DNA from: Bacteroidota bacterium | GTDB taxonomy: Bacteria > Bacteroidota > Ignavibacteria > Kapaibacteriales > HRBIN21 | NCBI GenBank assembly: GCA_030550395.1 | Contig: JAUQPL010000004.1 | Coordinates: 61,839-125,838 of the forward strand | Direction: 5' to 3' | DNA length: 64,000 bases | In this document: piece by piece, positions 27,962 to 36,490 of the stretch | How the letters are laid out: each line of letters begins with the position of its first letter | How positions within the stretch are numbered: the stretch's first letter is position 1 | Made by a program: the position numbers and the translations under genes | The notes under the pieces: model-generated | The model's input: the letters and a program-made list of their open reading frames with translations, nothing else | Told to the model about the DNA's origin: nothing | The model's database searches: none

Positions 27962-27969
27962 CAAACTTA
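27962..27969 (-). promoter_or_regulatory. Candidate -7 element (TAnnTTTG) for lrp-glnN
   Basis: TAAGTTTG on the minus strand exactly matches the Bacteroidota -7 consensus and lies 35 bases before the GTG. The surrounding CAAAC repeats on the plus strand may be Lrp sites, but this is speculative. No convincing -33 element is seen. Confidence 0.35.
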
Positions 27970-28032
27970 CGACATTTTGAGAACTAGGCGCTCTTGTGTT
28001 CGCTTTGATAAGCGCACTAAAGCTACTTGATC

Positions 28033-28359
28033 CTACTGGAAAGTTGCGGTCGCAGTGCAGCGGTAAAAGCATGCATCGGTGCCCGTGTGGAAGCCGTGGC
28101 GGCGCCGGTTTCGGTAGGAGAGCCGGGAAAAGAGAGTGTTTATGGGTCTCACAAAGCCGGTAAGGTGCACAATTGCGTGTGCCTGTGGATGTTTATGGGC
28201 ATAGTTGCCACGATATTTGCAGCGCTGGTGTAGGGCTCCCCACCGAGCGTGGCGAGGATTTGTCAAGCAAAGGCATTCGGTGGGCTCATTGCATGTGTGA
28301 CAGAAAGAAGTTCTGCGTTTTATTGGGCGGAGCAGCAGATCCGGGGGTGCTGACTGCAT
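28033..28359 (-). other. Possible decayed hisI-like remnant or unknown small protein
   Basis: A 108-codon frame whose C-terminal half resembles phosphoribosyl-AMP cyclohydrolase (HisI). HTGTDACFYR (residues 91-100) matches the zinc-site motif CHTGxxSCFYR in spacing except for the first Cys, and LHQRCKYRGN (43-52) has the spacing of LWxKGxTSGN. But the acidic DCD motif is missing and about 11 residues are extra between the blocks. The N-terminal half does not match. It may be a pseudogene, a chance match or a divergent protein. No ribosome-binding site stands out. Confidence 0.18.
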
Positions 28360-28775
28360 GTAGTAGGCAGCATGAAGAGCGAAGCTCCTCTTGTCAGATT
28401 GCCCACCGTTTGGGACAGCGTCGTGTGTCCGTTTGCGATATCACCTCCAGGCAGGTTCAGCAGTTATGCTTGCGGCTTTGCGGGCATGGGGTGGTTCTGA
28501 GGAGATCCCCAGCGTGTGGGTCTATAGAAGTTGGCGCCCCTTTCGGGACGCCAACTCGTGAGGGTGGGGAAAGGTGGGGGAGCTGGTGCTCGGGAGTACC
28601 CCGTTGGATACGGGACGTACCAACATCCCAGAGCAAAATTGCAGAGAAGTCCCAGCGCACTTCAAGAGAGCATTTTACGAAACGCCTCCTGCAGCAATCA
28701 GCGGTAGCTTTAGACAAATGAGCGGGATGGACGAGCCCCGAGAGAGATTCTGACTGAAGGAAGGGGGAGCAGTCT
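28360..28775. other. Intergenic stretch without a convincing protein gene
   Basis: About 416 bases between the hisI-like frame and polA. A plus-strand frame through here has no recognisable domain. The only strong structure is a hairpin at 28529-28556. I looked for tmRNA, RNase P RNA, SRP RNA and tRNA signatures and did not find them. It may hold the polA transcript end or an unrecognised RNA. Confidence 0.4.
28529..28556 (-). terminator. 12-bp hairpin with GAAA loop, possible polA terminator
   Basis: On the minus strand the sequence forms a 12-bp stem with a GAAA tetraloop; one pair is G-U on this strand but C-A on the plus strand, which favours function in a minus-strand RNA. It lies about 220 bases after the polA stop. 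The following bases (TTCTATAG) are only weakly U-rich, so it may instead be part of a structured RNA. Confidence 0.4.
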
Positions 28776-31532
28776 TCACCCGTGGGCTTCGTCCCAGTGA
28801 CGTCCCACGCCGATATCAACAACGACTGGAACATCGCCCAAGGGGAGGGCAGATTGCATTTCCGTGCGCACCAATTCTTGCAGGGTGGGAATCTCTGATT
28901 CTGGAGCTTCAAAGAGGAGCTCGTCGTGGACTTGGAGGATCATCATGGACCGGAGCCCTTCGGTGCGCAAGCGCCGGTGAATGGCAATCATGGCTCGTTT
29001 CATCATATCAGCCGCTGAGCCTTGGATGGGGGCATTGATTGCTGCACGTTCGGCAGCGGCGCGGACAGTGGCGTTCTTGCTTGTGATGGTGGGGAAGTAG
29101 CGACGACGTCCGCAGAGGGTTTCTACGTACCCGTGACGGCGGGCATACTCGACGGTTTCTTCCATGTAGCGACGGATTCCTGGATAGCGGGCGAAGTATT
29201 GTTCAATGATGCGATGTGCCTCCGTTTTGGAAATCCCCAAACGCTGAGCCAAACCGAAAGGTTGCAATCCGTACATGATGCCGAAGTTCACTACCTTTGC
29301 GGCGCGGCGCATTTCTGGGGTAACTTGGTTAATAGAAACACCAAAGAGAGCAGCGGCGGTAGCGGCGTGGATGTCGTGTCCCGCTTTGAAGGCAGCGATA
29401 AGTCCTTCGTCTCCGCTGATATAGGCCATAATGCGGAGCTCTATTTGGGAGTAGTCTGCCGAAAGCAGGAGGTGTTTCACTTTCTGGGCAACGAAGGCTT
29501 TGCGGATTTCCCGTCCGCGTTCGCCGCGGACGGGAATGTTCTGGAGATTGGGATTGCTGGAGGAGAGACGTCCAGTGCTGGTTGCCGTCTGATTGTAGGT
29601 GGTGTGAATGCGTCCAGTACGGGGATGGATAAGCGTTGGCAGGGTTTCAATATAGGTGGACAGCAGTTTGCTCAGTTGCCGGTATTCCAGAATAAGAGCA
29701 GCGATGGGATAGCAGACGGCTAACTCGGAGAGCACAGACACGTCGGTGCTGTAGCCAGTTTTCGTCTTCTTGAGTCGTGGAAGATGGAGACGCTCAAAGA
29801 GGACTTCGGCAAGCTGTTTGGGGGAATCAACGTTGAATTCTACACCTGCTTCGGCGTAGATGCGTTGGCGTAACTGTTCCTGTTCCCGACGGTATTCCTC
29901 CCCGAGCTCGCGGAGGATTTTAGGGTCAATGGCGACACCATTCCACTCCATCTGGGCGAGAACCTCGATCAGCGGGAATTCTATTTCCTCAGCGAGGCGG
30001 AGCATGGTGTGGTGGCGGAGTTCGTCACGGAGGCGTTTGCATAGTTGGAGGATAATCGGGGCGTTTGCTCCTACGGTGACGGCAGAGGGAGGGATGGACT
30101 CTGTTTGGGGTTCGGAAAGCTGGGGCAAGGAGATTTGGGGGAGCCATTTCCGGCGGAGGGCGTCCAGCGTGTGCTGATCGTCGGGGTTTAGTACGTAACT
30201 GGCTATCATGGTATCAGAGCCGACGGGTGGAGGGTCTATACCGTAGCGCTGAAGGGCAAGGAAGAGGCGTTTGAGGTTGTGTCCGCAGAGGTATGGAGGG
30301 GGAGTGCGAAAGAGGGCAATCAGTGCTTCTAATATCTGCCGTACGGAGAGGCTTGTGGAGGAGGTTGGAGCTGTTTCCTCAAAGAGGCTGGGTTGGGGCT
30401 CAGGGGAGATATCCTGAGGAGAGAGCGGCAGGTAGTAAAGCAGATCCGTCCGGGGGCAGAGGAAGAGTGCTCTAGGCTCTGCTTCGATGTGGGAACTAGC
30501 GAAGTCCCCTTCCACACTGACCCATTGGGCGCGGCGAAGTTCCTGCAGCATTTGTTTGAAGGCAGTAGGACTGGTAACAGGGACGAGCCGGGGTGAGATG
30601 GGGACTTCTGTCGGTACCGAGGGGGATGTAGACTGGGGTTCTGCAGAGAGTTCAGGGAAGAGTTGTCGGAGGCGTTCCCGCAGTGTGCGCATGGCCAGGC
30701 GGTCCAGGAGGGCGGAGAGTTCAGGTACGTTCGGTGGACGTCGGCGGCAGAGTTCGGGAGAAAAGGAAATTGGGGCATCGGTATGAAGACGGACTAACTG
30801 GCGGGAGAGGATGGCATTGTGGTAATCCTCACCCAGGTACTTGCGCAGGGAGGGTTTGTCTACCTCGTCCAGTCGTTCGTAGAGGCGGTCTAACGAGCCG
30901 AAGCGGTGGAGAAGTTGGAGTGCGGTTTTTTCTCCAACGTTGCGGACACCTGGAATATTGTCCACAGGATCGCCGACCAAGGCGAGGAAGTCTATCACTT
31001 GGTCGGGGGACAGACCCCATTCCTGGTGCAAGCGTTGGACGTCCCAGCGTTCATAGTCTGTGCCTTCACGGGTAGTAGGGCGCAGAACGATGATGCGATC
31101 GGAGAGCAGTTGGAAAAAGTCCTTGTCGGAGGTGACGCAGGCAACTGTATAGCCAGCTTCGGCAGCTTGGCGGGCAAGGGTTGCGATGAGGTCGTCAGCT
31201 TCATACCCAGGCAGTTCAAGGCGGGGGATTCCAAGGGCATCCAAGAGTTGTTTGACGTGCTGAATTTGTATTGCTAAGTCTTCCGGTGGGGCTTGGCGGG
31301 TGGCTTTGTAGGCGGTGTATTGCTCATGGCGGAATGTTGGGGCTGCCGTGTCAAAGACAACAGCTAGAAGTTCCGGTTGCTCCTCCCGCAGGAGAGCCAA
31401 CAGCATATTGGCAAATCCAAAGGTGGCAAAAGTTGGCTCTCCCGAAGGGGCATGGAGCCCAGTGCGCATTAGGGCATGATAAGCGCGGAAGAGCAGGGAC
31501 ATGCCATCAACGAGGAAGAGGCGAGGCTCCAT
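28776..31532 (-). CDS. polA: DNA polymerase I
   Basis: A 918-aa family A polymerase for Okazaki-fragment maturation and repair. The N-terminal 5' nuclease (1-290) keeps its acidic residues (FLVDGMSLLFRAYHA, YEADDLIATL, CVTSDKDF, LVGDPVDNIPG). The polymerase domain has motif A DYSQIELR (693-700), motif B with Arg742, Lys746, Phe750 and Tyr754, and motif C QVHDE (867-871). The middle 3'-5' exonuclease domain (about 315-505) has lost all three motifs: no DxE near 340, GHNLKRL in place of NLKYD, and no YxxxD. Proofreading is therefore predicted absent, as in Taq polymerase. The hpnD stop lies 25 bases upstream. Confidence 0.96.
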   Translation of the reverse strand: MEPRLFLVDGMSLLFRAYHALMRTGLHAPSGEPTFATFGFANMLLALLREEQPELLAVVFDTAAPTFRHEQYTAYKATRQAPPEDLAIQIQHVKQLLDALGIPRLELPGYEADDLIATLARQAAEAGYTVACVTSDKDFFQLLSDRIIVLRPTTREGTDYERWDVQRLHQEWGLSPDQVIDFLALVGDPVDNIPGVRNVGEKTALQLLHRFGSLDRLYERLDEVDKPSLRKYLGEDYHNAILSRQLVRLHTDAPISFSPELCRRRPPNVPELSALLDRLAMRTLRERLRQLFPELSAEPQSTSPSVPTEVPISPRLVPVTSPTAFKQMLQELRRAQWVSVEGDFASSHIEAEPRALFLCPRTDLLYYLPLSPQDISPEPQPSLFEETAPTSSTSLSVRQILEALIALFRTPPPYLCGHNLKRLFLALQRYGIDPPPVGSDTMIASYVLNPDDQHTLDALRRKWLPQISLPQLSEPQTESIPPSAVTVGANAPIILQLCKRLRDELRHHTMLRLAEEIEFPLIEVLAQMEWNGVAIDPKILRELGEEYRREQEQLRQRIYAEAGVEFNVDSPKQLAEVLFERLHLPRLKKTKTGYSTDVSVLSELAVCYPIAALILEYRQLSKLLSTYIETLPTLIHPRTGRIHTTYNQTATSTGRLSSSNPNLQNIPVRGERGREIRKAFVAQKVKHLLLSADYSQIELRIMAYISGDEGLIAAFKAGHDIHAATAAALFGVSINQVTPEMRRAAKVVNFGIMYGLQPFGLAQRLGISKTEAHRIIEQYFARYPGIRRYMEETVEYARRHGYVETLCGRRRYFPTITSKNATVRAAAERAAINAPIQGSAADMMKRAMIAIHRRLRTEGLRSMMILQVHDELLFEAPESEIPTLQELVRTEMQSALPLGDVPVVVDIGVGRHWDEAHG

Positions 31533-31557
31533 GGCTGGCGTAGGGAGGCATGGCTAC

Positions 31558-32478
31558 CTATAGCAGGTTGCGGAGGCGGCGGATTAGGAGATAGGTAGAA
31601 AGCCACGTCTTGAAGACGATCCAGACTTTATGTGGGAAGGACACCCGGTAGCGATGGCGGAAGACGTTGAAGTCGCCCAGCTCTATCTTTTCCAGCAGCC
31701 GGTAGTAGATGAGGTCCATTGCTTCGGCGGGAAAGAGGGTGGCGCGGTCATCGGGATGGAGGTACATCCGTGCGCGGTGGTAGAAACTGCGAGCACGCTG
31801 GGCTTCACAGCGCATCAGCTCAATGAAGCGCTCGTCGTAGCACTCAGCCATCAAGTCGGCTTCGGAGTACCCGAAGCGCTCCATGTCCTCTAGGGGTAGG
31901 TAGATGTACCCGCGGTCCTTATCCGGCTTGATGTCGCGTAGGATGTTTGTCAGCTGGAGGGCATAGCCCAGGTAGATGGCGTACTGGCGAGCCTGGGGAT
32001 GTTTGTAGCCGAAGATTTCAATGCAAATCAGTCCGATGCTGCTAGCAACGCAGTAGCAGTAGTCCTTCAGCTCTTCAAAAGTTCGGTAGCGGCGCTGTAT
32101 TAGGTCGCGTTCGCAGCCATCGATGAGCAGAAGGAAGTATTGTTTCGGCAATTGGAAGCGCTCCACAACGTGTGCCAGTGGGAGTAGGGTGGGATGGAAG
32201 GAAGTGCCAGCGTAGATGGCTTCAATCTGTTGGCGCCACCATGCTAACCATTGGCGTTTCGCCAGTAGGTCATCGGCTGTATCGCGCCCTGGGGTGTCTA
32301 CCAGGGTGTCAACGGCGCTGGCAAAGTGATAGACAGCTTGGATAGCGGCGCGTTGAGTCTGAGGGAGGAGCAGCAAGGGATAGTAGAAGCTGCTCTGCTG
32401 GAAAGAGCTTGGTGAAAGGCCCGGTGGAAGCTCATGGGTACTGAAGGCTGTAGTATTGCTGAAGAAGGGCAATCGCAT
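31558..32478 (-). CDS. hpnD: Presqualene diphosphate synthase-like protein HpnD
   Basis: A 306-aa member of the squalene/phytoene synthase family, of the HpnD type that condenses two farnesyl diphosphates. The second aspartate motif and following loop are present (NILRDIKPDKDRGYIYLP). The first is altered: ASAVDTLVDTPG has Thr where the canonical DDxVDE has Asp. It overlaps hpnC by 47 bases and is probably coupled to it. The ATG at 32478 (MRLPFFSN) is the best start; there is no other in-frame start close to the conserved SSFYYPLLLLP. A phytoene synthase role cannot be wholly excluded. Confidence 0.8.
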   Translation of the reverse strand: MRLPFFSNTTAFSTHELPPGLSPSSFQQSSFYYPLLLLPQTQRAAIQAVYHFASAVDTLVDTPGRDTADDLLAKRQWLAWWRQQIEAIYAGTSFHPTLLPLAHVVERFQLPKQYFLLLIDGCERDLIQRRYRTFEELKDYCYCVASSIGLICIEIFGYKHPQARQYAIYLGYALQLTNILRDIKPDKDRGYIYLPLEDMERFGYSEADLMAECYDERFIELMRCEAQRARSFYHRARMYLHPDDRATLFPAEAMDLIYYRLLEKIELGDFNVFRHRYRVSFPHKVWIVFKTWLSTYLLIRRLRNLL

Positions 32479-33376
32479 CACGGACACCGAGCTGCGGACG
32501 TTGGAAGAGAACAGTTGTTCCAAGCTGACGGAGCCGTTCCAGAAGTCGGAAGGCGGCAGCAAGGGTTACTCTCGCCTGCCAACGCAATCGGGGATGTACG
32601 ATAGCGGGGAGTCCTTGTGCCGCGCGGGAGAGCCATCGGATGATGACATCAGCAACGTCGTTCAAACACCGGTGCAATTTACTAGAATTTTGCCACAGCT
32701 CCTCAGGCTCTACAATTCCATAGCGGCGGAGGACCTCCCAGGGTAGGTAGAGACGTCCTTGGGGTAGGTCCAGAGAAAGATCCTGCCAGAAGTTGAGGAG
32801 CTGCAGGGCTATGCAGAGGGCATTGGAGGCACAGAGCGCCGTAGGAGTACAGCTCTGGTGTAGGAAGAGTAGAGCTTCGCCGATAGGTGTAGCGGAGTGG
32901 TGGCAGTACCATTCTACCTCACTCCAGCTGGAGAAGGGGCGAAAATCGGCATCGTAGCGGAAGGCTGTCAAGAGGCGCTGTACAAGGAGGATAGGCAGAC
33001 CTGTATCCCGCAGTGTGGCACTAAAGGCGATGAGCACGGGATTTCCTGCCTGTGGAGCTGTGTGTACGGCATGGAGGAGATGGTCTTCTAGCGCCTTGAG
33101 CAGCTCCAACTTTTCCGAGGGGGGGGCGTTCGGTGCGTCGGCGATGTCATCGGCTAAGCGAGCGAAGGCATAGAGATGAGCTACGTGAGGGCGCAGGTGG
33201 GCCGGTAAGAGGAGCGAGGCGACGGGGAAATTCTCATAATGTCTCCGTGCCCAGCGTCGGCAAAAGCGTGAGGCTTCGTATAGGTTCCGAATCCGGAAGC
33301 GTCCCCCTTCGGGGGAGCAGAGGCTGCGGAGATCGTCCCACGTCAATCGGTGTGACACAAGGTCAGCCCTTACCAC
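32432..33376 (-). CDS. hpnC: Squalene synthase family protein HpnC
   Basis: A 314-aa squalene/phytoene synthase-family enzyme of the HpnC type (hydroxysqualene synthase). Both aspartate motifs are intact: [13 protein letters not shown] near residue 72 and [19 protein letters not shown] near 195. A GTG at 33376 is used as start; it overlaps nuoK by 7 bases, and another GTG at 33358 is possible. HpnC, HpnD and HpnE together make squalene for hopanoids; hpnE and the hopene cyclase are not in the window. The order nuoK-hpnC-hpnD-polA is unusual. Confidence 0.82.
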   Translation of the reverse strand: MVRADLVSHRLTWDDLRSLCSPEGGRFRIRNLYEASRFCRRWARRHYENFPVASLLLPAHLRPHVAHLYAFARLADDIADAPNAPPSEKLELLKALEDHLLHAVHTAPQAGNPVLIAFSATLRDTGLPILLVQRLLTAFRYDADFRPFSSWSEVEWYCHHSATPIGEALLFLHQSCTPTALCASNALCIALQLLNFWQDLSLDLPQGRLYLPWEVLRRYGIVEPEELWQNSSKLHRCLNDVADVIIRWLSRAAQGLPAIVHPRLRWQARVTLAAAFRLLERLRQLGTTVLFQRPQLGVRDAIALLQQYYSLQYP

Positions 33377-33678
33377 CGCATGAGGTTGACTTCGTCCACG
33401 TAGACTGTCTGCTGGTTCCGGAAGAGCGCAATGACAATTGCCAGACCGACAGCAGCTTCTGCCGCTGCCACAGCCATGACAAAGAAGACCAACAATTGAC
33501 CCTCCGCATCGCCCAAGTATGCGGAGAAGGCAACCAGTGAAAGGTTGACGGCATTGAGCATAATTTCGATAGACATCAGGATAAGCAAGGCGTTGCGTCG
33601 GGTAAGTACCCCGACGACTCCAACAGTGAACAGAGTTGCCGACAGCAGTACATAGGCTTCCAGCGGGAGTTGCTGCAT
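33370..33678 (-). CDS. nuoK: NADH-quinone oxidoreductase subunit NuoK
   Basis: A 102-aa, three-helix membrane subunit of complex I, matching the usual length. The two membrane glutamates used in proton transfer are present: [15 protein letters not shown] and [12 protein letters not shown]. It follows nuoJ by 3 bases. No nuoL, nuoM or nuoN follow; the next gene is hpnC, whose start overlaps this gene by 7 bases. Confidence 0.95.
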   Translation of the reverse strand: MQQLPLEAYVLLSATLFTVGVVGVLTRRNALLILMSIEIMLNAVNLSLVAFSAYLGDAEGQLLVFFVMAVAAAEAAVGLAIVIALFRNQQTVYVDEVNLMRW

Positions 33679-33681
33679 GGC

Positions 33682-34194
33682 TTAGGGCTCCAGTTTCCGT
33701 TTTGCTAAGATGACAGCGCCGACGATTGCTGCCAACAACAGTAGCGAGACTGCTTCAAAGGGGAAGAGGTAGTCCGTGAAGAGAAGCTTCCCAAGGCTTT
33801 CCGGAGCTCCAATCTCCGCCGCTTGGGGAGAGGGAGATTTGTAGCCCGTAGGGCGGCTAAGGAAGAGAACCAGGAGTTGGAGGATGAGGAGGGCTCCAAA
33901 GGCGCTTGCGGCACCAACTTGTGGATTGAAGCGTTCGCGTAATTGCTCAGGGTTCCCCAAGTTGAGGAGCATGATGACAAAGACAACCAACACCATCACG
34001 GCGCCGGCATAGATGAGAACCTGCATCGCCGCTACCAGTGGTGCCCGAAGTGTGAGGTAAAGCCCCGCCAGAGTCAGGAAGTAGCCGATCATCCATAGGG
34101 CGGATGCGACGGGGTTGCGGCGAGTGATGACGGCCAGAGCCGACCCCACAGCAGCTGCGCCAAAGATGAAGAAGAAAAAAACGTCCAGCGACAC
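33682..34194 (-). CDS. nuoJ: NADH-quinone oxidoreductase subunit NuoJ
   Basis: A 170-aa complex I membrane subunit with about five helices. The family block LVAAMQVLIYAGAVMVLVVFVIMLL is clear, including the conserved LIYAGAVMVL. The upstream neighbour is an EF-G-like gene 62 bases away, not nuoI or nuoH, so nuoJK appear detached from the rest of the operon. The remaining subunits must lie elsewhere. Confidence 0.94.
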   Translation of the reverse strand: MSLDVFFFFIFGAAAVGSALAVITRRNPVASALWMIGYFLTLAGLYLTLRAPLVAAMQVLIYAGAVMVLVVFVIMLLNLGNPEQLRERFNPQVGAASAFGALLILQLLVLFLSRPTGYKSPSPQAAEIGAPESLGKLLFTDYLFPFEAVSLLLLAAIVGAVILAKRKLEP

Positions 34195-34255
34195 GACTTA
34201 CCCTCTCGGAAGCGGAGTGGACATGCTGTCAAGCGCAAAATTACAGCCTTGTAGC

Positions 34256-36388
34256 TTAGACTTCCTCGGCAGCGTGTGCACGGTGTTCCTCAACGAGCTT
34301 CTGCTGGATATGGGGAGGTACAGGAACGTACTCGGCGAAGCGTTGGGTATAAGTGGCGCGTCCCTGGGTCAGGGATCGGAGGGCAGCGGCATAACGGTCC
34401 AACTCCGCCAGAGGCATATGGGCACGGATGCGCTGATAGTGCCCATCGCTTTCAATACCCAGGATGGTTGCTCGCCGGGACGGGAGATCGCTCATGACTG
34501 CACCTACAAACTCTTCCGGGACGGTGATGATGACTTCGTAGATAGGTTCCAGCACGCGGGGCTCTGCCTCCAGGAAGGCGTTCTTGAAGGCCATCATTCC
34601 AGCGATTTTGAAGGCCGCTTCGTTGGAATCGACCGGGTGCATTTTGCCATCAAAGACGCTCACGCGGATATCGCGCACGTACGAGCCCGTGAGCGGACCA
34701 TCCTGCATCTTTTCCATGATGCCCTTCAGAATAGCGGGCATAAAGCGGGCGTCAATGACGCCGCCAACGATGCAGTTGAGAAAAACAAGTTTGCCACCCC
34801 AGGGCAAATCGTATTCTTCCCGACTACGGACGGTTAATCCAGCGGGGTCAGGCATGCCATCGGTGTAGGGTTCAATCAGGAGGTGCACTTCAGCGTATTG
34901 TCCGGCGCCACCGGTCTGCTTCTTGTGCTTGTAGTAGCCCTTAGCGGGTTTCTGGATAGTTTCCCGGTAAGGAATACGGGGTTCCACAAACTCAGCTTCC
35001 ACACGGAAGCGGCGTTGGAGGAGCCAGCGGGCGACCGCTAAGTGTAGCTCTCCTTGACCGTGGAGGATGATCTGGCGCAGTTCCTGTGCATGCTCCACCC
35101 GATAGCTGGGGTCTTCTTCTTGGAGCTGATGCAGAGCCGTTCCCACTTTTTCCTCATCCCCTTTTTTGACAGGGACAACAGCCACGCGAACTCGGGGTGG
35201 AGGGAACTCTATAGGAGGCAAGGTGACGGTCATACCCTTGTCATGGAGCGTGTTGTTGGTGTGCGTATTCCGGAGCTTGACTGTTGCGGCAAGGTCGCCC
35301 GCTACGATTGGGCTTACTTCCGTTCGCTTTTTGCCTAAGACGGTGAAAAGCTGAGGGATCCGTTCAACGGAACCCGTTTGGGCGTTGACCAACTCCGTAC
35401 CTGTGCGGAGGGTTCCCGAGTATATTCGCAGGAAGCTCATATCTCCAAGGCTGGGCTCAGAGAGCGTGCGGTAGACGAAAGCAACGACGGGGCCGGCTGG
35501 ATCGCAGGCGATGGAAACGCCCTCGACGGAACGAACGGGTGGGAGCTCTGTCGGGGGCGGCACAAGGGTGGTCAAGAGCTGGAGCAGACGGGTCAGTCCA
35601 ACGTTAGATTGGGAACTTGTGCAGAGAACCGGGAAAATGGCGCGCTGGAGGAGGGCTTGACGTAGACCCCGTTCAAGCTCTTCTTGGGTCAGTTCCCCAT
35701 TAGCAAAGTAGGACTCCATAAGAGCCTCGTCCGTGGCGGCAACAGCTTCCATGAGCTGCTCGCGGAAAAGGCGTAAGCGTTCCTGTTCGCCTTCCGGGAG
35801 AGAGCCCGGCTGAGGAGGATTCCCAGGGGTCTCAGCACCGTAGAAGCACTGCGCAAGCACGTCAGCGATGCCACGGAATTGCCCACCTTCGCCGACAGGA
35901 TACTGCAAAGCAACGGCAGAGGGGCTGAGCCGTTGGCGGATATGTTCCACAGTACGCTCAAAATTGGCTTGTTCGCTATCGGGCTTACTCAGCACCAGAG
36001 CAATGGGAAGCCCCTGCCGTTCAGCGTATTTCCAGAGGAGTTCGGTGCCGACCTCTACGCCACTTTGTAGGCTTACAAGGAGGAGCCCTATATCGGAGAC
36101 GCGCATTGCGGGCAGGACTTGCCCGATGAAGTCATCGTAGCCAGGAGTATCCAGCAAGTTCAGCTTGTAGCCGTTCCATTCAAAGGTCAGCAGACTGGTG
36201 AAGACCGATGTTCCCCGCTCGTGCTCCAGGTCGTGGTAGTCTGAAACGGTGTTGCGCTCGGCAACACTTCCCTTGCGTGTCGTTATGCCAGCAGTGTAGA
36301 GTATTGCTTCCGCAAGGCTTGTTTTTCCGCAACCAGCGTGACCCAGCAGGACAGCCGTACGGACATGTTGTGCGTCGTAAACCCTCAT
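34256..36388 (-). CDS. Elongation factor G-like GTPase (EF-G paralogue)
   Basis: A 710-aa translational GTPase with EF-G domains in order. G1 is GHAGCGKTSL. G3 is DTPGYDDF, with Tyr in place of the catalytic His of EF-G's DTPGH. G4 is SKPD rather than NKxD. These changes are seen in the EF-G-like (FusA2-type) subfamily rather than the essential EF-G. Domain IV is recognisable (GPLTGSYVRDIRV, SNEAAFKIAGMMAFKNAF). The ATG at 36388 (MRVYDAQHV) is preferred to one six codons upstream. Function is unknown, probably a ribosome-associated role. Confidence 0.85.
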   Translation of the reverse strand: MRVYDAQHVRTAVLLGHAGCGKTSLAEAILYTAGITTRKGSVAERNTVSDYHDLEHERGTSVFTSLLTFEWNGYKLNLLDTPGYDDFIGQVLPAMRVSDIGLLLVSLQSGVEVGTELLWKYAERQGLPIALVLSKPDSEQANFERTVEHIRQRLSPSAVALQYPVGEGGQFRGIADVLAQCFYGAETPGNPPQPGSLPEGEQERLRLFREQLMEAVAATDEALMESYFANGELTQEELERGLRQALLQRAIFPVLCTSSQSNVGLTRLLQLLTTLVPPPTELPPVRSVEGVSIACDPAGPVVAFVYRTLSEPSLGDMSFLRIYSGTLRTGTELVNAQTGSVERIPQLFTVLGKKRTEVSPIVAGDLAATVKLRNTHTNNTLHDKGMTVTLPPIEFPPPRVRVAVVPVKKGDEEKVGTALHQLQEEDPSYRVEHAQELRQIILHGQGELHLAVARWLLQRRFRVEAEFVEPRIPYRETIQKPAKGYYKHKKQTGGAGQYAEVHLLIEPYTDGMPDPAGLTVRSREEYDLPWGGKLVFLNCIVGGVIDARFMPAILKGIMEKMQDGPLTGSYVRDIRVSVFDGKMHPVDSNEAAFKIAGMMAFKNAFLEAEPRVLEPIYEVIITVPEEFVGAVMSDLPSRRATILGIESDGHYQRIRAHMPLAELDRYAAALRSLTQGRATYTQRFAEYVPVPPHIQQKLVEEHRAHAAEEV

Positions 36389-36490
36389 AGCGAAGGCTGC
36401 CTTCAATGGTACATGCTAACAGCAGGAGCCGTAAAAATACCAACTTCCGTGCAAAGGTGCAGAGAGGCGGGGGCAAAAGCTGGGCAAAGC

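Noticed and set aside
28173..28721. 182-codon plus-strand frame in the 28 kb gap
   Set aside because: No family, start signal or composition like neighbouring genes; overlaps the hairpin region and hisI-like frame.
27928..28775. tmRNA, RNase P RNA, SRP RNA or tRNA in the longest intergenic stretch
   Set aside because: No T-loop, tag-peptide, P4-type or SRP core signatures found on either strand.
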